The notes under the pieces were generated by a model. That model saw nothing but the letters and a program-made list of their open reading frames with translations, was not told the origin of the DNA and did no database searches. From JBGMEA01 sp041447245 (lineage in GTDB: Bacteria > Bacillota > Clostridia > Eubacteriales > Anaerofustaceae): DNA of 64,000 bases. The position numbers and the translations under genes are program-made. Where the stretch lies: assembly GCA_041447245.1 (NCBI GenBank), contig JBGMEA010000020.1, forward strand, positions 5,648-69,647, in the 5' to 3' direction. This document shows positions 33,764 through 42,999 of the stretch, one piece after another. Numbering within the stretch: position 1 is the stretch's first letter; every line of letters starts with the position of its first letter.

Positions 33764-34249
33764 ATGAAAAATACGAAAAAACCTCAGGCGTTGAATGCAA
33801 AAGAGTATTATCCGGAAGAAGTTAAAAAAAAGAGTATTCCGTGGAAACCGGTATTATTGGCATGTTTTGCCATAATCGGTATTATTTTGCTGGTTTTTTC
33901 ATTTTATCAAAGCGTGTATCTTTCACTTCATATCTATGACAAGCAGATAGAAAGCATCAGAATGGTCAGTTATGAAGGGGAAGCTTTTATCGGCTCTGTG
34001 CAGAAGGATCGGGTTTTGACAGAAACCGAAGACTCTTTTCATTTTATTATGCGGCAGATGAATTATAATCGGGTCTGCTTGGTACATCCGAAAGAGTGTG
34101 AATCGATCGCATTCATTACGTTCAGTGATGGGAGCTCAATGAATGCCTATGTTGATCGAAACATGCTCGGGTTGGATTACGGAAAAGTGTGGTTGTATGT
34201 GGATGATCTGCAGGAATTTCTTTCACAGGACGATTCATCAAATAATTAA
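33764..34249 (+). CDS. hypothetical single-pass membrane protein
   Basis: This protein of 161 residues is of unknown family. It has a lysine-rich cytoplasmic start, one membrane helix (about 27-50) and a 110-residue extracellular part of mixed alpha/beta pattern. No ribosome binding site is seen before ATG 33764, while a promoter sits at the distance expected for a leaderless message. It precedes tig but has a separate promoter between, so no functional link can be drawn. Confidence 0.7.
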   Translation: MKNTKKPQALNAKEYYPEEVKKKSIPWKPVLLACFAIIGIILLVFSFYQSVYLSLHIYDKQIESIRMVSYEGEAFIGSVQKDRVLTETEDSFHFIMRQMNYNRVCLVHPKECESIAFITFSDGSSMNAYVDRNMLGLDYGKVWLYVDDLQEFLSQDDSSNN

Positions 34250-34258
34250 TGTGATAAT

Positions 34259-34286
34259 TTGCAATCCGATAAATTTATGATAAAAT
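34259..34286 (+). promoter_or_regulatory. promoter of tig-clpP-clpX
   Basis: TTGCAA-N16-TAAAAT with TGA before the -10, followed by AGGAGG (34304-34309). No CtsR or CIRCE heat-shock operator was recognised near it. Confidence 0.55.
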
Positions 34287-34318
34287 AGTTAGGTTAGTAT
34301 ATCAGGAGGATATCGTGA

Positions 34319-35617
34319 ATGAGCAATACGATCGTTAAGAACGAGAAAAATGTGGCAGTCGTGAAACTTGAAATTTCGAAAGAGGATTTCGAGAAAGGCA
34401 TTGATGCTGCTTACCAAAAAAGCAAGAATAGATTTGTTGTGGATGGTTTCCGCAAAGGGAAAGCTCCCAGAAGTTTTGTGGAAAGAAAATACGGGAAAGG
34501 TATTTTCTACGAAGATGCAATTGATGAAGCTTTCCCGGCAGCCTATACATCCTGTTTGGAAGAAAACGGATTCAAAGCCGTTGCTGCGCCGAAATTGGTT
34601 TCACTTGACAAAGTGGGAGAAGACGGAGCGGAATTGACCATTGAAATTTCCTTGGAGCCGGTGTTCGAAATTGCGGAGTACAAAAATATCAAAACGGGTC
34701 CGATCGAATATGCATTCAAAGAGGAAGACGCGGAAGAAGAACTCAAAAAAATGCAGGATAAAAATTCGCGTCTTGTAACAGTGGAGGATGCGAGCAAAGA
34801 AGGCGATACGGTTACCATTGATTTTGAAGGCTTTGTTGACGATGTGGCATTTGAAGGCGGAAAGGGTGAGGATTATCCGTTGGAACTTGGTTCCGGAACC
34901 TTTATTCCGGGATTCGAAGAACAATTGGTAGGTAAAAATCCCGGCGAAGATACGGATGTGAAAGTTACATTCCCCGAAGAATACCATGCGCCGAATCTCG
35001 CAGGGAAAGAATCTGTGTTCAAAGTCACAGTAAAAGAAGTGAAACGCAAAGAAATGCCGGAGGCTGATGATGAATTCGCAAAGGATCTCGGATTTGATGA
35101 TCTGGCTGCATTGAAAGAAGACATTAAAACAAAATTGATCGAAACCAAAGGAAAAGAACTGAAAGCAAAAGCGGAACAAACCGCTATCGATACGATCGTG
35201 GAAAAGACCGAGATCGAAATCCCTGCTCAGATGCTTGCGGAACGTACTCAAAGCATTCAGGAAAATTACGAAACCAGGCTGAAAAGCAGCGGAATCGATC
35301 CTGAAATGTATTATCGATATATGATGGAAACCAATGGTGTTGATAATCCCGATTATTTCGATGAAATGTTCCAGACAGAAGCGATCAAAGACATCAAGAC
35401 CGAATTGATTATCAAGAAAATTATTGAAAAAGAAGCGATTGAAGCGACGGAAGAAGAGCTGGAAGCAGAATATGCTAAATTTGCGGAAACAGCGAAGCAG
35501 ACGGTCGAAGAATTCAAACAGTCGCTGAATGAGTATACGATCAATTATATCAAGGGGATCGTGGCTCAAAATAAAATGTTCGATTTTTTGTTGGAGAATG
35601 CTGATACCGACGAATAA
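34319..35617 (+). CDS. tig: trigger factor
   Basis: Trigger factor is a ribosome-bound chaperone with peptidyl-prolyl isomerase activity that meets nascent chains at the exit tunnel. The 432-residue protein has the ribosome-docking signature G-F-R-K-G-K-A-P at 43-50 and the FKBP domain at about 150-245 (D-F-E-G-F-V-D). A long helical C-terminal arm region follows. AGGAGG lies 9 nt before ATG 34319. It heads a tig-clpP-clpX transcript, joining folding and proteolysis of new proteins. Confidence 0.96.
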   Translation: MSNTIVKNEKNVAVVKLEISKEDFEKGIDAAYQKSKNRFVVDGFRKGKAPRSFVERKYGKGIFYEDAIDEAFPAAYTSCLEENGFKAVAAPKLVSLDKVGEDGAELTIEISLEPVFEIAEYKNIKTGPIEYAFKEEDAEEELKKMQDKNSRLVTVEDASKEGDTVTIDFEGFVDDVAFEGGKGEDYPLELGSGTFIPGFEEQLVGKNPGEDTDVKVTFPEEYHAPNLAGKESVFKVTVKEVKRKEMPEADDEFAKDLGFDDLAALKEDIKTKLIETKGKELKAKAEQTAIDTIVEKTEIEIPAQMLAERTQSIQENYETRLKSSGIDPEMYYRYMMETNGVDNPDYFDEMFQTEAIKDIKTELIIKKIIEKEAIEATEEELEAEYAKFAETAKQTVEEFKQSLNEYTINYIKGIVAQNKMFDFLLENADTDE

Positions 35618-35646
35618 TCGAACCGTGCCGAAGGAGGTAACGGAAT

Positions 35647-36228
35647 ATGGCATTAGTACCTATTGTAGTAGAACAAACATCGAGAGGAGAACGCTCTTAC
35701 GATATTTATTCGCGTCTCCTGAAAGACCGTATCATTATGCTGACAGGCGAAATCAATGATGCAATTGCGGATTTGGTTGTTGCTCAGATGATTTTTTTGG
35801 AATCGGAAGATGATACGAAAGATATCAGCTTATACATCAACAGCCCGGGCGGGTCTGTTACCGCAGGATTTGCGATTTACGACACAATGAATTTCATTAA
35901 GTGTGACGTTTCGACAATCTGCATCGGGTTGGCCGCATCCATGGGAGCATTTCTGCTTGCATCAGGCACCAAGGGGAAAAGGATTGCATTGCCGAACAGC
36001 GAGATCATGATTCACCAACCGCTGGGCGGAGCGTCCGGGAAGAGCACGGATGTCGAAATTTATGCGAAACGCCTGCTAAGAACTAGAGAAAAATTAAATC
36101 AGATTTTGAGTGAACGAACCGGTCAACCTATTGACGTAATTCAGACCGATACGGATAAAGATTATTTCATGGAAGCGGAAGAAGCGCTGAAATACGGTTT
36201 GATTGACAAAATTCTTGAAAAACGTTAA
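35647..36228 (+). CDS. clpP: ATP-dependent Clp protease proteolytic subunit
   Basis: ClpP is the serine protease barrel that degrades proteins fed by Clp ATPases. The 193-residue protein carries the triad Ser98 (A-S-M-G), His123 (I-H-Q-P) and Asp172. The substrate strand S-P-G-G-S-V is intact. AAGGAGG precedes ATG 35647 and clpX follows 15 nt after its stop, so both are produced together. Confidence 0.97.
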   Translation: MALVPIVVEQTSRGERSYDIYSRLLKDRIIMLTGEINDAIADLVVAQMIFLESEDDTKDISLYINSPGGSVTAGFAIYDTMNFIKCDVSTICIGLAASMGAFLLASGTKGKRIALPNSEIMIHQPLGGASGKSTDVEIYAKRLLRTREKLNQILSERTGQPIDVIQTDTDKDYFMEAEEALKYGLIDKILEKR

Positions 36229-36243
36229 CTCTCGGAGAAATGA

Positions 36244-37497
36244 ATGAGTGACAAACAATACGAAAAGAACGCCAGATGTTCTTTTTGCGGCAGATCCAGA
36301 TCCCATGTAAAAAATCTGTTTATCGGCGATAATGTTGCAATTTGCGATGGATGCATTAAACTTTTATACGATGCAACATATGATGCAGGTTCTTATAAAA
36401 AAGATCATGCATCAACGTATAAACCTGAAACTGCGCTGAAGCCGTCCCAAATCAAGGAAATACTTGACCAGTATGTGATTCAGCAGGATTCCGCGAAAGT
36501 CGCGCTTGCAGTTGCAGTATACAATCACTATAAACGAATCAATAATTTGGGGAATGAATCGGATACCGAAATTCAAAAAAGCAATATCCTTTTGATCGGG
36601 GCAACCGGAAGCGGCAAAACATTGCTTGCCCAAACGCTTGCGAAGGCATTGAATGTTCCGTTTGCTATTACGGATGCGACATCTCTGACGGAAGCCGGCT
36701 ATGTCGGCGAGGACGTGGAAAATATTCTTTTGCGTTTGATTCAGGCTGCCGACTTTGATGTGGATGCCGCCCAGTGCGGGATCATCTATATCGATGAAGT
36801 GGATAAAATCGCCCGTAAGAGCGAGAATCAGTCAATTACGCGTGATGTGAGCGGCGAAGGGGTGCAGCAGGCGCTTCTGAAAATATTGGAAGGAACTGTT
36901 GCAAACGTTCCGCCCAAAGGCGGACGCAAACATCCGAATCAGGATTTTATCGAGATTGATACGACGAATATCCTGTTTATCTGCGGAGGAGCGTTTGACG
37001 GGCTGGAAAAAATCGTACAGAACCGGATTGGAACAAAGGCAATCGGATTCGAAGCGGACATATCAAAAAACCGTCAGCAGGACACCGGAGTGTTGCTTTC
37101 CCGGGTGTTGCCGCAGGATTTGGTGAAATTCGGATTGATTCCGGAATTGGTCGGCAGACTCCCTGTCATTACTTCTCTGGAAACATTGGATAAAGATGCT
37201 TTGGTTAAAATTCTGATGGAACCGAGGAATGCACTGATTAAGCAGTATCAAAAACTGCTGCAGTTGGATGGTGTCGAGCTTGTTTTCGAACAGGATGCGC
37301 TGGAAGAAATTGCCGAAATTACATTGAAACGAAATACCGGCGCGCGTGGGTTGCGAAGTATTGTGGAGAAAATCATGCAACAGATTATGTATGATATTCC
37401 CGATATGAGCGATATCAGTCAGGTTGTGATTACGAAAGAATCGGTGGATCATATTAATGAAGCGGATCAGTATGCAAAGTACATCAAAGCTTCATAA
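36244..37497 (+). CDS. clpX: Clp protease ATPase subunit ClpX
   Basis: This AAA+ unfoldase recognises and threads substrates into ClpP. The 417-residue protein has an N-terminal zinc-binding domain with Cys12, Cys15, Cys34 and Cys37, then Walker A G-A-T-G-S-G-K-T near 120. The pore loop G-Y-V-G-E-D and Walker B I-I-Y-I-D-E-V-D follow. It is the last gene of the transcript, followed by a clear terminator. Confidence 0.97.
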   Translation: MSDKQYEKNARCSFCGRSRSHVKNLFIGDNVAICDGCIKLLYDATYDAGSYKKDHASTYKPETALKPSQIKEILDQYVIQQDSAKVALAVAVYNHYKRINNLGNESDTEIQKSNILLIGATGSGKTLLAQTLAKALNVPFAITDATSLTEAGYVGEDVENILLRLIQAADFDVDAAQCGIIYIDEVDKIARKSENQSITRDVSGEGVQQALLKILEGTVANVPPKGGRKHPNQDFIEIDTTNILFICGGAFDGLEKIVQNRIGTKAIGFEADISKNRQQDTGVLLSRVLPQDLVKFGLIPELVGRLPVITSLETLDKDALVKILMEPRNALIKQYQKLLQLDGVELVFEQDALEEIAEITLKRNTGARGLRSIVEKIMQQIMYDIPDMSDISQVVITKESVDHINEADQYAKYIKAS

Positions 37498-37520
37498 TAA
37501 ATAAGGATAATTTACACAAA

Positions 37521-37547
37521 AAAGAGCCACATTGTGGCTCTTTTTTT
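37521..37547 (+). terminator. terminator after clpX
   Basis: AAAGAGCCAC pairs with GTGGCTCTTT around a two- to three-base loop, followed by seven T residues. Confidence 0.93.
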
Positions 37548-37720
37548 CGCGCGGTAAGAAAGCAGTTCGAGAATTTTAGGGCGGTCTTTCTTTTTACGTA
37601 TGGAAGCATGATCGCTTCCATGCACGTTCATTAAGGCTCAAAATATTATAATTGCAGATATGAAATGTTCTTCGATGGGTCTCAAGATATCTTCAGCGAA
37701 GAGAAGATTTGTTTACTTGG

Positions 37721-37756
37721 AAAAATAAAAAACAGCAGAGATGCTTTTGCTGCTGT
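37721..37756 (-). terminator. terminator of the cdaA-glmM operon
   Basis: On the minus strand ACAGCAG and CTGCTGT (37732-37756) form a stem followed by a T-rich tract (A-rich on the plus strand at 37721-37731), just after the glmM stop. Confidence 0.82.
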
Positions 37757-37766
37757 CTTAAAGATG

Positions 37767-39113
37767 TTATTTTGATATTTTGGCGATGAGTTCGGCAAGG
37801 GTATTCGCATCTTTTTGAATTGCTTCCTGATTTTTTCCTTCAATCATGATCCGAACCAGCGGTTCCGTTCCCGAATGGCGGAGAAGAATTCTCCCTTCGC
37901 CTTGGTATTTTTTACTCAGTTCGCGGACAGCTTCCTCGACAAGTGTATTATTTTGATACAAGAGTTTCTTCTCCGGTTCAACGCGGACATTCACGAGTAT
38001 TTGAGGATAAACGAGCAATCCTGTAAGGTGCTCGGAAAATGCTTTTGTATCCGAAGCTATGATGGATGCAAGCAGCATGGAGGTGATCAACCCATCACCT
38101 GTTGTATTGATATCGGAATAAATGATATGTCCGGATTGTTCGCCTCCGAGGTTGAAATTGTTTTCCATCATTTTCTGGAGAATGTATCGGTCACCCACCT
38201 GTGTTTCGACAATGTCGATGCCTTCGCTTTGCAGGGCAAGCTTCAGTCCGATGTTGCTCATGACAGTGACGACCAGTGTATTGTGGCGCAGTTTTTTCAT
38301 TCGGTGCAGATATTTTGCGCACAGATACATAATGGCGTCCCCGTTTATTTCTCTGCCGTTTTCGTCAACTGCGATCAGCCGGTCTCCGTCTCCGTCGAAG
38401 GCAAGCCCGAAATCTGCTTTTTCTTTCAGAACTTCACTTTGAAGTACTTCGATATGCGTGGAACCGCAGTTGTCGTTTATGTTCATTCCGGAAGGTTTGC
38501 ATGCAATAACTTTGATTTCGGCTCCGAGTTTGGTGAACAGCTCCGGAGCGATCAGATAGGTGGAGCCGTTGGCACAGTCCAAAACGATTTTTTTGCCTCT
38601 CAAATCGATTCCCGGAAGAGACTCTTTCAGAAAAGCGATATACAGATCTCCTGCATTTCTGATATTGCGCAAAGTGCCTATTTTTTCGTGTGTGATATTG
38701 TCAAATGTGGGATTCGATAAAAGCACGGTTTGAATTTCATCCTCGATTTCATCTGCCAGTTTGAGCCCCGATGCATTAAAAAATTTGATGCCGTTATCAT
38801 AATAAGGATTGTGCGAAGCACTGATGACGACTCCCGCATCCGCTTGATAGTATCTGGTCAAAGCAGCAACTGCGGGGGTTGGGATAACTCCGATGGAGAT
38901 AACATTGCCTCCCATGCTCATAATGCCGCTCGCAATGGCTGTTTCCAGCATGGGGCAGGAGAGCCGTGTGTCTTTTCCGATGACAAAAACGGGAGCTTTG
39001 TCCGTGCCCCCCAACACAATGCAGGCGGCTCTTCCCAGTTGGAATGCCAGTTGCGGGGTCAACTCCTTATTTGCGACACCTCTGATGCCGTCTGTTCCGA
39101 ATAAACGTTTCAT
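37767..39113 (-). CDS. glmM: phosphoglucosamine mutase
   Basis: GlmM interconverts glucosamine 6-phosphate and glucosamine 1-phosphate, an early step to UDP-GlcNAc and peptidoglycan. The 448-residue protein has the phosphoserine Ser100 in S-A-S-H-N-P, the magnesium loop D-G-D-G-D-R and the C-terminal R-H-S-G-T-E-P phosphate loop. It is last in the operon after cdaA and cdaR. In several Firmicutes GlmM binds CdaA and modulates c-di-AMP synthesis, so the order has functional meaning. Confidence 0.96.
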   Translation of the reverse strand: MKRLFGTDGIRGVANKELTPQLAFQLGRAACIVLGGTDKAPVFVIGKDTRLSCPMLETAIASGIMSMGGNVISIGVIPTPAVAALTRYYQADAGVVISASHNPYYDNGIKFFNASGLKLADEIEDEIQTVLLSNPTFDNITHEKIGTLRNIRNAGDLYIAFLKESLPGIDLRGKKIVLDCANGSTYLIAPELFTKLGAEIKVIACKPSGMNINDNCGSTHIEVLQSEVLKEKADFGLAFDGDGDRLIAVDENGREINGDAIMYLCAKYLHRMKKLRHNTLVVTVMSNIGLKLALQSEGIDIVETQVGDRYILQKMMENNFNLGGEQSGHIIYSDINTTGDGLITSMLLASIIASDTKAFSEHLTGLLVYPQILVNVRVEPEKKLLYQNNTLVEEAVRELSKKYQGEGRILLRHSGTEPLVRIMIEGKNQEAIQKDANTLAELIAKISK

Positions 39114-39147
39114 TGATTCCTCCGAAAGATAAATAGGGTATGATTAA

Positions 39148-40728
39148 CTATAGTTTGTCAGAAAACTCAACCAATTTATCGACGGCTTTCACTCCGTCAA
39201 CCGCACTGCTGATAATCCCTCCGGCATATCCTGCTCCTTCTCCCACAGGATATAAACCGCGGATATTGACACTTTCCATTGTTTCCGCATTTCGGACGAT
39301 ACGCACAGGGGAAGAAGTACGTGTTTCCGGTGCGGTCAGGACGCCTGTCTCGAATCCCTCGATTTGTTTGGAAAAAGCATAGATGGCATTTTCCAAAGAG
39401 AGGGAGACGAATGTCGGGAGACATTTGGTAATATCAGCTTTGGTGTAATCGGGCTGAATGGTCGGTTTCGTGCTGACAGAGGATTCTGTGCCTAAAAAAG
39501 ATGCGATGCTCATTGCCGGAGCATGGTAATTGGAACCTCCCAATCGGAAGGCGGCCTGCTCTATTTTTCGCTGAAAATCAATGGCAGCAAGAACGGAGTC
39601 TTCTTCGAAGTCTTCCGGTGTGACATTAACGACAATCGCTGAATTGGCATTAAAAGCATTGCGCTTGCTGAAACTCATTCCGTTGACAGCAATTCCGTTT
39701 TCTTCACTGGAAGCGTTGATGACGAATCCTCCGGGGCAGTTGCAAAAGGAATAGACCGAACGATCCGATTCTGTATCACGGAAGGTCAGCTGGTATTCTG
39801 CTCCGGGGAGAAGCGGATGTCCGTTATAGGTTCCGTAAGTATAGCGGTTGATCAGCTCTTGAGGGTGCTCCGCACGGACGCCGACGGCAAAAGATTTAGC
39901 CGACATCGCAACATCCCTGCGATCCAACATTTCGAATGTGTCTCTGGCGCCGTTTCCGACTGCCAAAATCAATTTGGAACATGGAATTTCCGTATCTCCG
40001 TTGACTGTGACCGCTTTTAATTCTTTGTTGTCAATAATCAGATCCGTTACTTTTGAATCAAAGCGGATTTCTCCGCCCTGTGTTTCAATGTAATGCTTCA
40101 TATTGGCGATGATTTTACGCAATATATCTGTGCCAAGATGTGGTTTCCCCATGTACAAAACAGAGGGATCGGCACCGAATTCCACAAATCGTTCTCCGAC
40201 ATATCGGGTCAGCGGACTTTTGATTCTGCTGCGAAGTTTCCCGTCTGAAAAAGTGCCGGCACCACCCAAACCGAATTGAATATTCGATTCGGTATTCAGC
40301 TGTCCTCCGTCCCAAAATTGTTTGACATCTCGGATACGATCTTCCAAATCTCGTCCGCGTTCCAGAAGAATCGGTGCAAAGCCGTATTCAATGAGTCTGA
40401 GAGCTGCAAACAGACCTCCGGGACCCGTCCCTGCGATGAGAACCGTTTCCTTTTTTCGGTCTTGTGCGGTAATGATTTCCGTTTGATTTTCATGGTTTAT
40501 TTCACTGATTTTTTTGTTGCGGATCACTCGTGGGTAATCGAAACGGACATGATAAACATAATAAATCCCGGTGGTTTTGTGAAAACGGGAATCGATGGCG
40601 CAGTGCAGGATTTCGAAATTCTTCACATCATTTTCCTGAAGCTTCAACACGCGAATCACTGCTTCTCTGGGATTGGTTTTGGTTAGAATATCAATCGGAA
40701 CTTTAATATTTTCGGCTTTGAATTTCAT
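39148..40728 (-). CDS. FAD-dependent dehydrogenase, COG2509-type
   Basis: This 526-residue predicted flavoprotein has unknown substrate. It has a small N-terminal ferredoxin-like domain (about 1-90), then the FAD fold with A-G-T-G-P-G-G-L-F-A-A near 97-107. G-L-G-G-A-G-T-F-S-D-G-K-L and the C-terminal G-E-G-A-G-Y-A-G-G-I motif complete the family pattern. It sits between cdaR and glmM with short gaps (12 and 34 nt), so it is part of that transcript. A role in c-di-AMP or cell wall metabolism is only suggested by place. Confidence 0.87.
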   Translation of the reverse strand: MKFKAENIKVPIDILTKTNPREAVIRVLKLQENDVKNFEILHCAIDSRFHKTTGIYYVYHVRFDYPRVIRNKKISEINHENQTEIITAQDRKKETVLIAGTGPGGLFAALRLIEYGFAPILLERGRDLEDRIRDVKQFWDGGQLNTESNIQFGLGGAGTFSDGKLRSRIKSPLTRYVGERFVEFGADPSVLYMGKPHLGTDILRKIIANMKHYIETQGGEIRFDSKVTDLIIDNKELKAVTVNGDTEIPCSKLILAVGNGARDTFEMLDRRDVAMSAKSFAVGVRAEHPQELINRYTYGTYNGHPLLPGAEYQLTFRDTESDRSVYSFCNCPGGFVINASSEENGIAVNGMSFSKRNAFNANSAIVVNVTPEDFEEDSVLAAIDFQRKIEQAAFRLGGSNYHAPAMSIASFLGTESSVSTKPTIQPDYTKADITKCLPTFVSLSLENAIYAFSKQIEGFETGVLTAPETRTSSPVRIVRNAETMESVNIRGLYPVGEGAGYAGGIISSAVDGVKAVDKLVEFSDKL

Positions 40729-40740
40729 TTTATTTTTCCT

Positions 40741-41940
40741 TTACTGTAACGTGACGGAGACTTGCTTCATACTGATCGACGAGACAGTGATCCCATCAGG
40801 AAGCGTATATTGAATCGGCACGGTGTGGGTCCCTTTGGAAAGCCCGTCCAAATCGATATAGACGGTAATACTGTCTTGGCTGATCGTGCTGATGATTTCC
40901 TTGCTTCCCTGCACGGTCATGGTCAGTTTTGAGAAGGAAGACAAATCGCAGTTCAATCCTGCGGGAATATTGCGAATCTGAACGGTATCGTATGTGTAAG
41001 TTGCCTGTGCATACGCTTCAATGTCTACATTCGCACTGAGATTGGAGGAACCGACGATCGTGATCCCATCCGGTACAATAATTTTTAGGGTCTGTGTGAA
41101 AGATGCGTTTTTCCCCGTCAGATCGATCGGTTGGGCAGAAACGGAATCGATGGATTTCAACGCTGACGCATCTCCCGCAATGGTGAGTTCCGTCTGGTTC
41201 GGGGTGACAGAATTGAGATAGTATCCGTCGGAACAATTCCCAATCGTCGATATTTTCAAATTAACTGTTTTTGTCGGCTTGACCGAGACATTGACATCTG
41301 CAACGGAGGGCAAAATCGAAATATTGCCCAAAACACTTCCGTCCGAAGCATACGCTTTGAGTGGGACAGACTGTGTGAAATCGGAAGAGTGTCCGTCTAC
41401 CTGAATTTGTCCGGCTACTTTTGCAATGCGATCTACGGTGTCCTGGTTTCCTGTGATACTGACTTCTCCGACCGTTGTGGTGTAACCGGTTATCGCATAG
41501 CCAGAAGAAGGGGTTCCGCTATAGTCCAAGCTGAGGTCGAATGTTTTTTCATAAATGGGAATGACATCCACCGTGATATATTCGCTGGAAATGCCTGAAA
41601 GCGTAATATTGCCCGGGATACCGTTGAGTTGAAGCTGCAGGGTGTAGGTGCCTTCTTCTGTGATTCCGGATAAGTCGGCTGTGGCATAAAGTGCGGATGA
41701 TTTCACTTTTGAGAGTTGCTGGCTTCGTCCGTAAAGGGTAATGTTGACAGAGGTAATCTGACTTTGCAACATCAGATGGTTGGCGCTCAGACCGTCTTGC
41801 CCGATGTATTGGATTGCGATCGAAGAATAACTTTGTGTAGACATCGGGTTGCTGTCCGAAACGGCATATACCCATAAAAGCAAAGATAATATCAGAGAAA
41901 CGCCCGCACGGAGCAAATTATCTTTCGACATTTTTTTCAT
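40741..41940 (-). CDS. cdaR: YbbR-domain protein CdaR (CdaA regulator)
   Basis: This membrane-anchored extracellular protein of 399 residues has one N-terminal helix (about 10-28) and then roughly four YbbR repeats of about 85 residues, rich in beta strands and Ser/Thr. In Bacillus and Listeria, CdaR binds and modulates the diadenylate cyclase CdaA. Here it overlaps the cdaA end by 23 nt, which fits a joint complex. The sequence of the repeats is diverged, as usual. Confidence 0.9.
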   Translation of the reverse strand: MKKMSKDNLLRAGVSLILSLLLWVYAVSDSNPMSTQSYSSIAIQYIGQDGLSANHLMLQSQITSVNITLYGRSQQLSKVKSSALYATADLSGITEEGTYTLQLQLNGIPGNITLSGISSEYITVDVIPIYEKTFDLSLDYSGTPSSGYAITGYTTTVGEVSITGNQDTVDRIAKVAGQIQVDGHSSDFTQSVPLKAYASDGSVLGNISILPSVADVNVSVKPTKTVNLKISTIGNCSDGYYLNSVTPNQTELTIAGDASALKSIDSVSAQPIDLTGKNASFTQTLKIIVPDGITIVGSSNLSANVDIEAYAQATYTYDTVQIRNIPAGLNCDLSSFSKLTMTVQGSKEIISTISQDSITVYIDLDGLSKGTHTVPIQYTLPDGITVSSISMKQVSVTLQ

Positions 41941-42778
41941 GTTTAAAGACCCCTTTGCTCTTTTGTTTCACGTCCTCTTCCACAAGCGTTTCGTTGAGAA
42001 TGCTCCGCAGTGTTTTCAAATCAATGAAGCGGGAAAGCTTCCCGTTGATGGCATAAGAAATGACGCCGGTTTCCTCCGAAACGACAACGGAAAGGCAATC
42101 CGAGTTTTCGCTCATGCCGATAGCGGAACGATGACGTGTGCCGATTTCTTTATTGAGATTGCGGTTTTGCGTGAGGGGTAAAAGGCATCCTGCCGCTTTG
42201 ATCCGCAGATTGTCACGCCCGATGATGACAGCGCCGTCATGCAGCGGTGTGTTGGGATAGAAAATATTTTTGAGCAGTGATTTATTGACAAGTGCGTCAA
42301 GAACAATGCCTGTTTCTGCTATGTAATTCAATTTGATATTGCGTTCAAAGACAATCAGCGCTCCGGTTTTGGATGCGGAAAGTTCCTTGACACTGTCGAT
42401 GATTTCTTCAATCACATCATAGATATCGATCTCTTTTTCCGTCCTGGTCAATGCGGGGAAAACCGAGTTGAGTTTGGTGCTGCCCAGTTTTTCCAATGCA
42501 CGGCGCAGCTCGGGTTGAAACATGACGACCAACGCGATCAACCCGACAGTGATCATGCTTTTGAAAATATAATGAATTGTGACAAGACCAAGCCAATCGC
42601 TGAGTTGCGTGATAAGCAAAACAATGACGATACCTTTTGCTACCTGTTGCGCCTGAGTGCCTTTGATCCATTTGAGAACATAATAAATCAACACTGCCGT
42701 AAGCAGAATATCAATGGCCGATACAAATGTGAATGTCGAAAAAATATCGTGAAACAAGCTTTTTAAGCTGTCGATCAT
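41918..42778 (-). CDS. cdaA: diadenylate cyclase CdaA (c-di-AMP synthase)
   Basis: CdaA makes the second messenger c-di-AMP from two ATP; c-di-AMP controls potassium and osmolyte uptake and wall integrity. The 286-residue protein has three N-terminal membrane helices (about 22-90) and a DAC domain with the catalytic D-G-A (181-183) and R-H-R (215-217) motifs. It leads the operon cdaA-cdaR-oxidoreductase-glmM from a minus-strand promoter just upstream. Confidence 0.96.
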   Translation of the reverse strand: MIDSLKSLFHDIFSTFTFVSAIDILLTAVLIYYVLKWIKGTQAQQVAKGIVIVLLITQLSDWLGLVTIHYIFKSMITVGLIALVVMFQPELRRALEKLGSTKLNSVFPALTRTEKEIDIYDVIEEIIDSVKELSASKTGALIVFERNIKLNYIAETGIVLDALVNKSLLKNIFYPNTPLHDGAVIIGRDNLRIKAAGCLLPLTQNRNLNKEIGTRHRSAIGMSENSDCLSVVVSEETGVISYAINGKLSRFIDLKTLRSILNETLVEEDVKQKSKGVFKHEKNVER

Positions 42779-42807
42779 GTGCTTTGCCCCTATCTGTTTC
42801 TATCTTT

Positions 42808-42836
42808 ATAATAATTTATTATACAATAGATTGCAA
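42808..42836 (-). promoter_or_regulatory. promoter of the cdaA operon
   Basis: Read on the minus strand, TTGCAA-N17-TATTAT lies about 30 nt before the cdaA start. A TATAAT also occurs inside the spacer. Confidence 0.5.
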
Positions 42837-42877
42837 ATCAATGAAACAGAATGGCCTCGAATCAAAGCGAAAATAAA

Positions 42878-42906
42878 TTGAAAGCGTCGGATTGAACTGG
42901 TATAAT
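42878..42906 (+). promoter_or_regulatory. strong promoter of the membrane protein gene at 43000
   Basis: TTGAAA-N17-TATAAT with TGG before the -10. It diverges from the cdaA promoter and leaves a leader of about 85 nt. Confidence 0.75.
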
Positions 42907-42999
42907 AAATTGCATATGGCGATGCAAATTGAAAATCGAATTCCGATATACCATGCAAAACTGTACTGAAACGGAAAGCCATGAATTGATGGGGGTATT

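Noticed and set aside
37661..37729. 22-codon frame between clpX and glmM
   Set aside because: Too short and without a ribosome binding site; kept only as part of the possible transcript.
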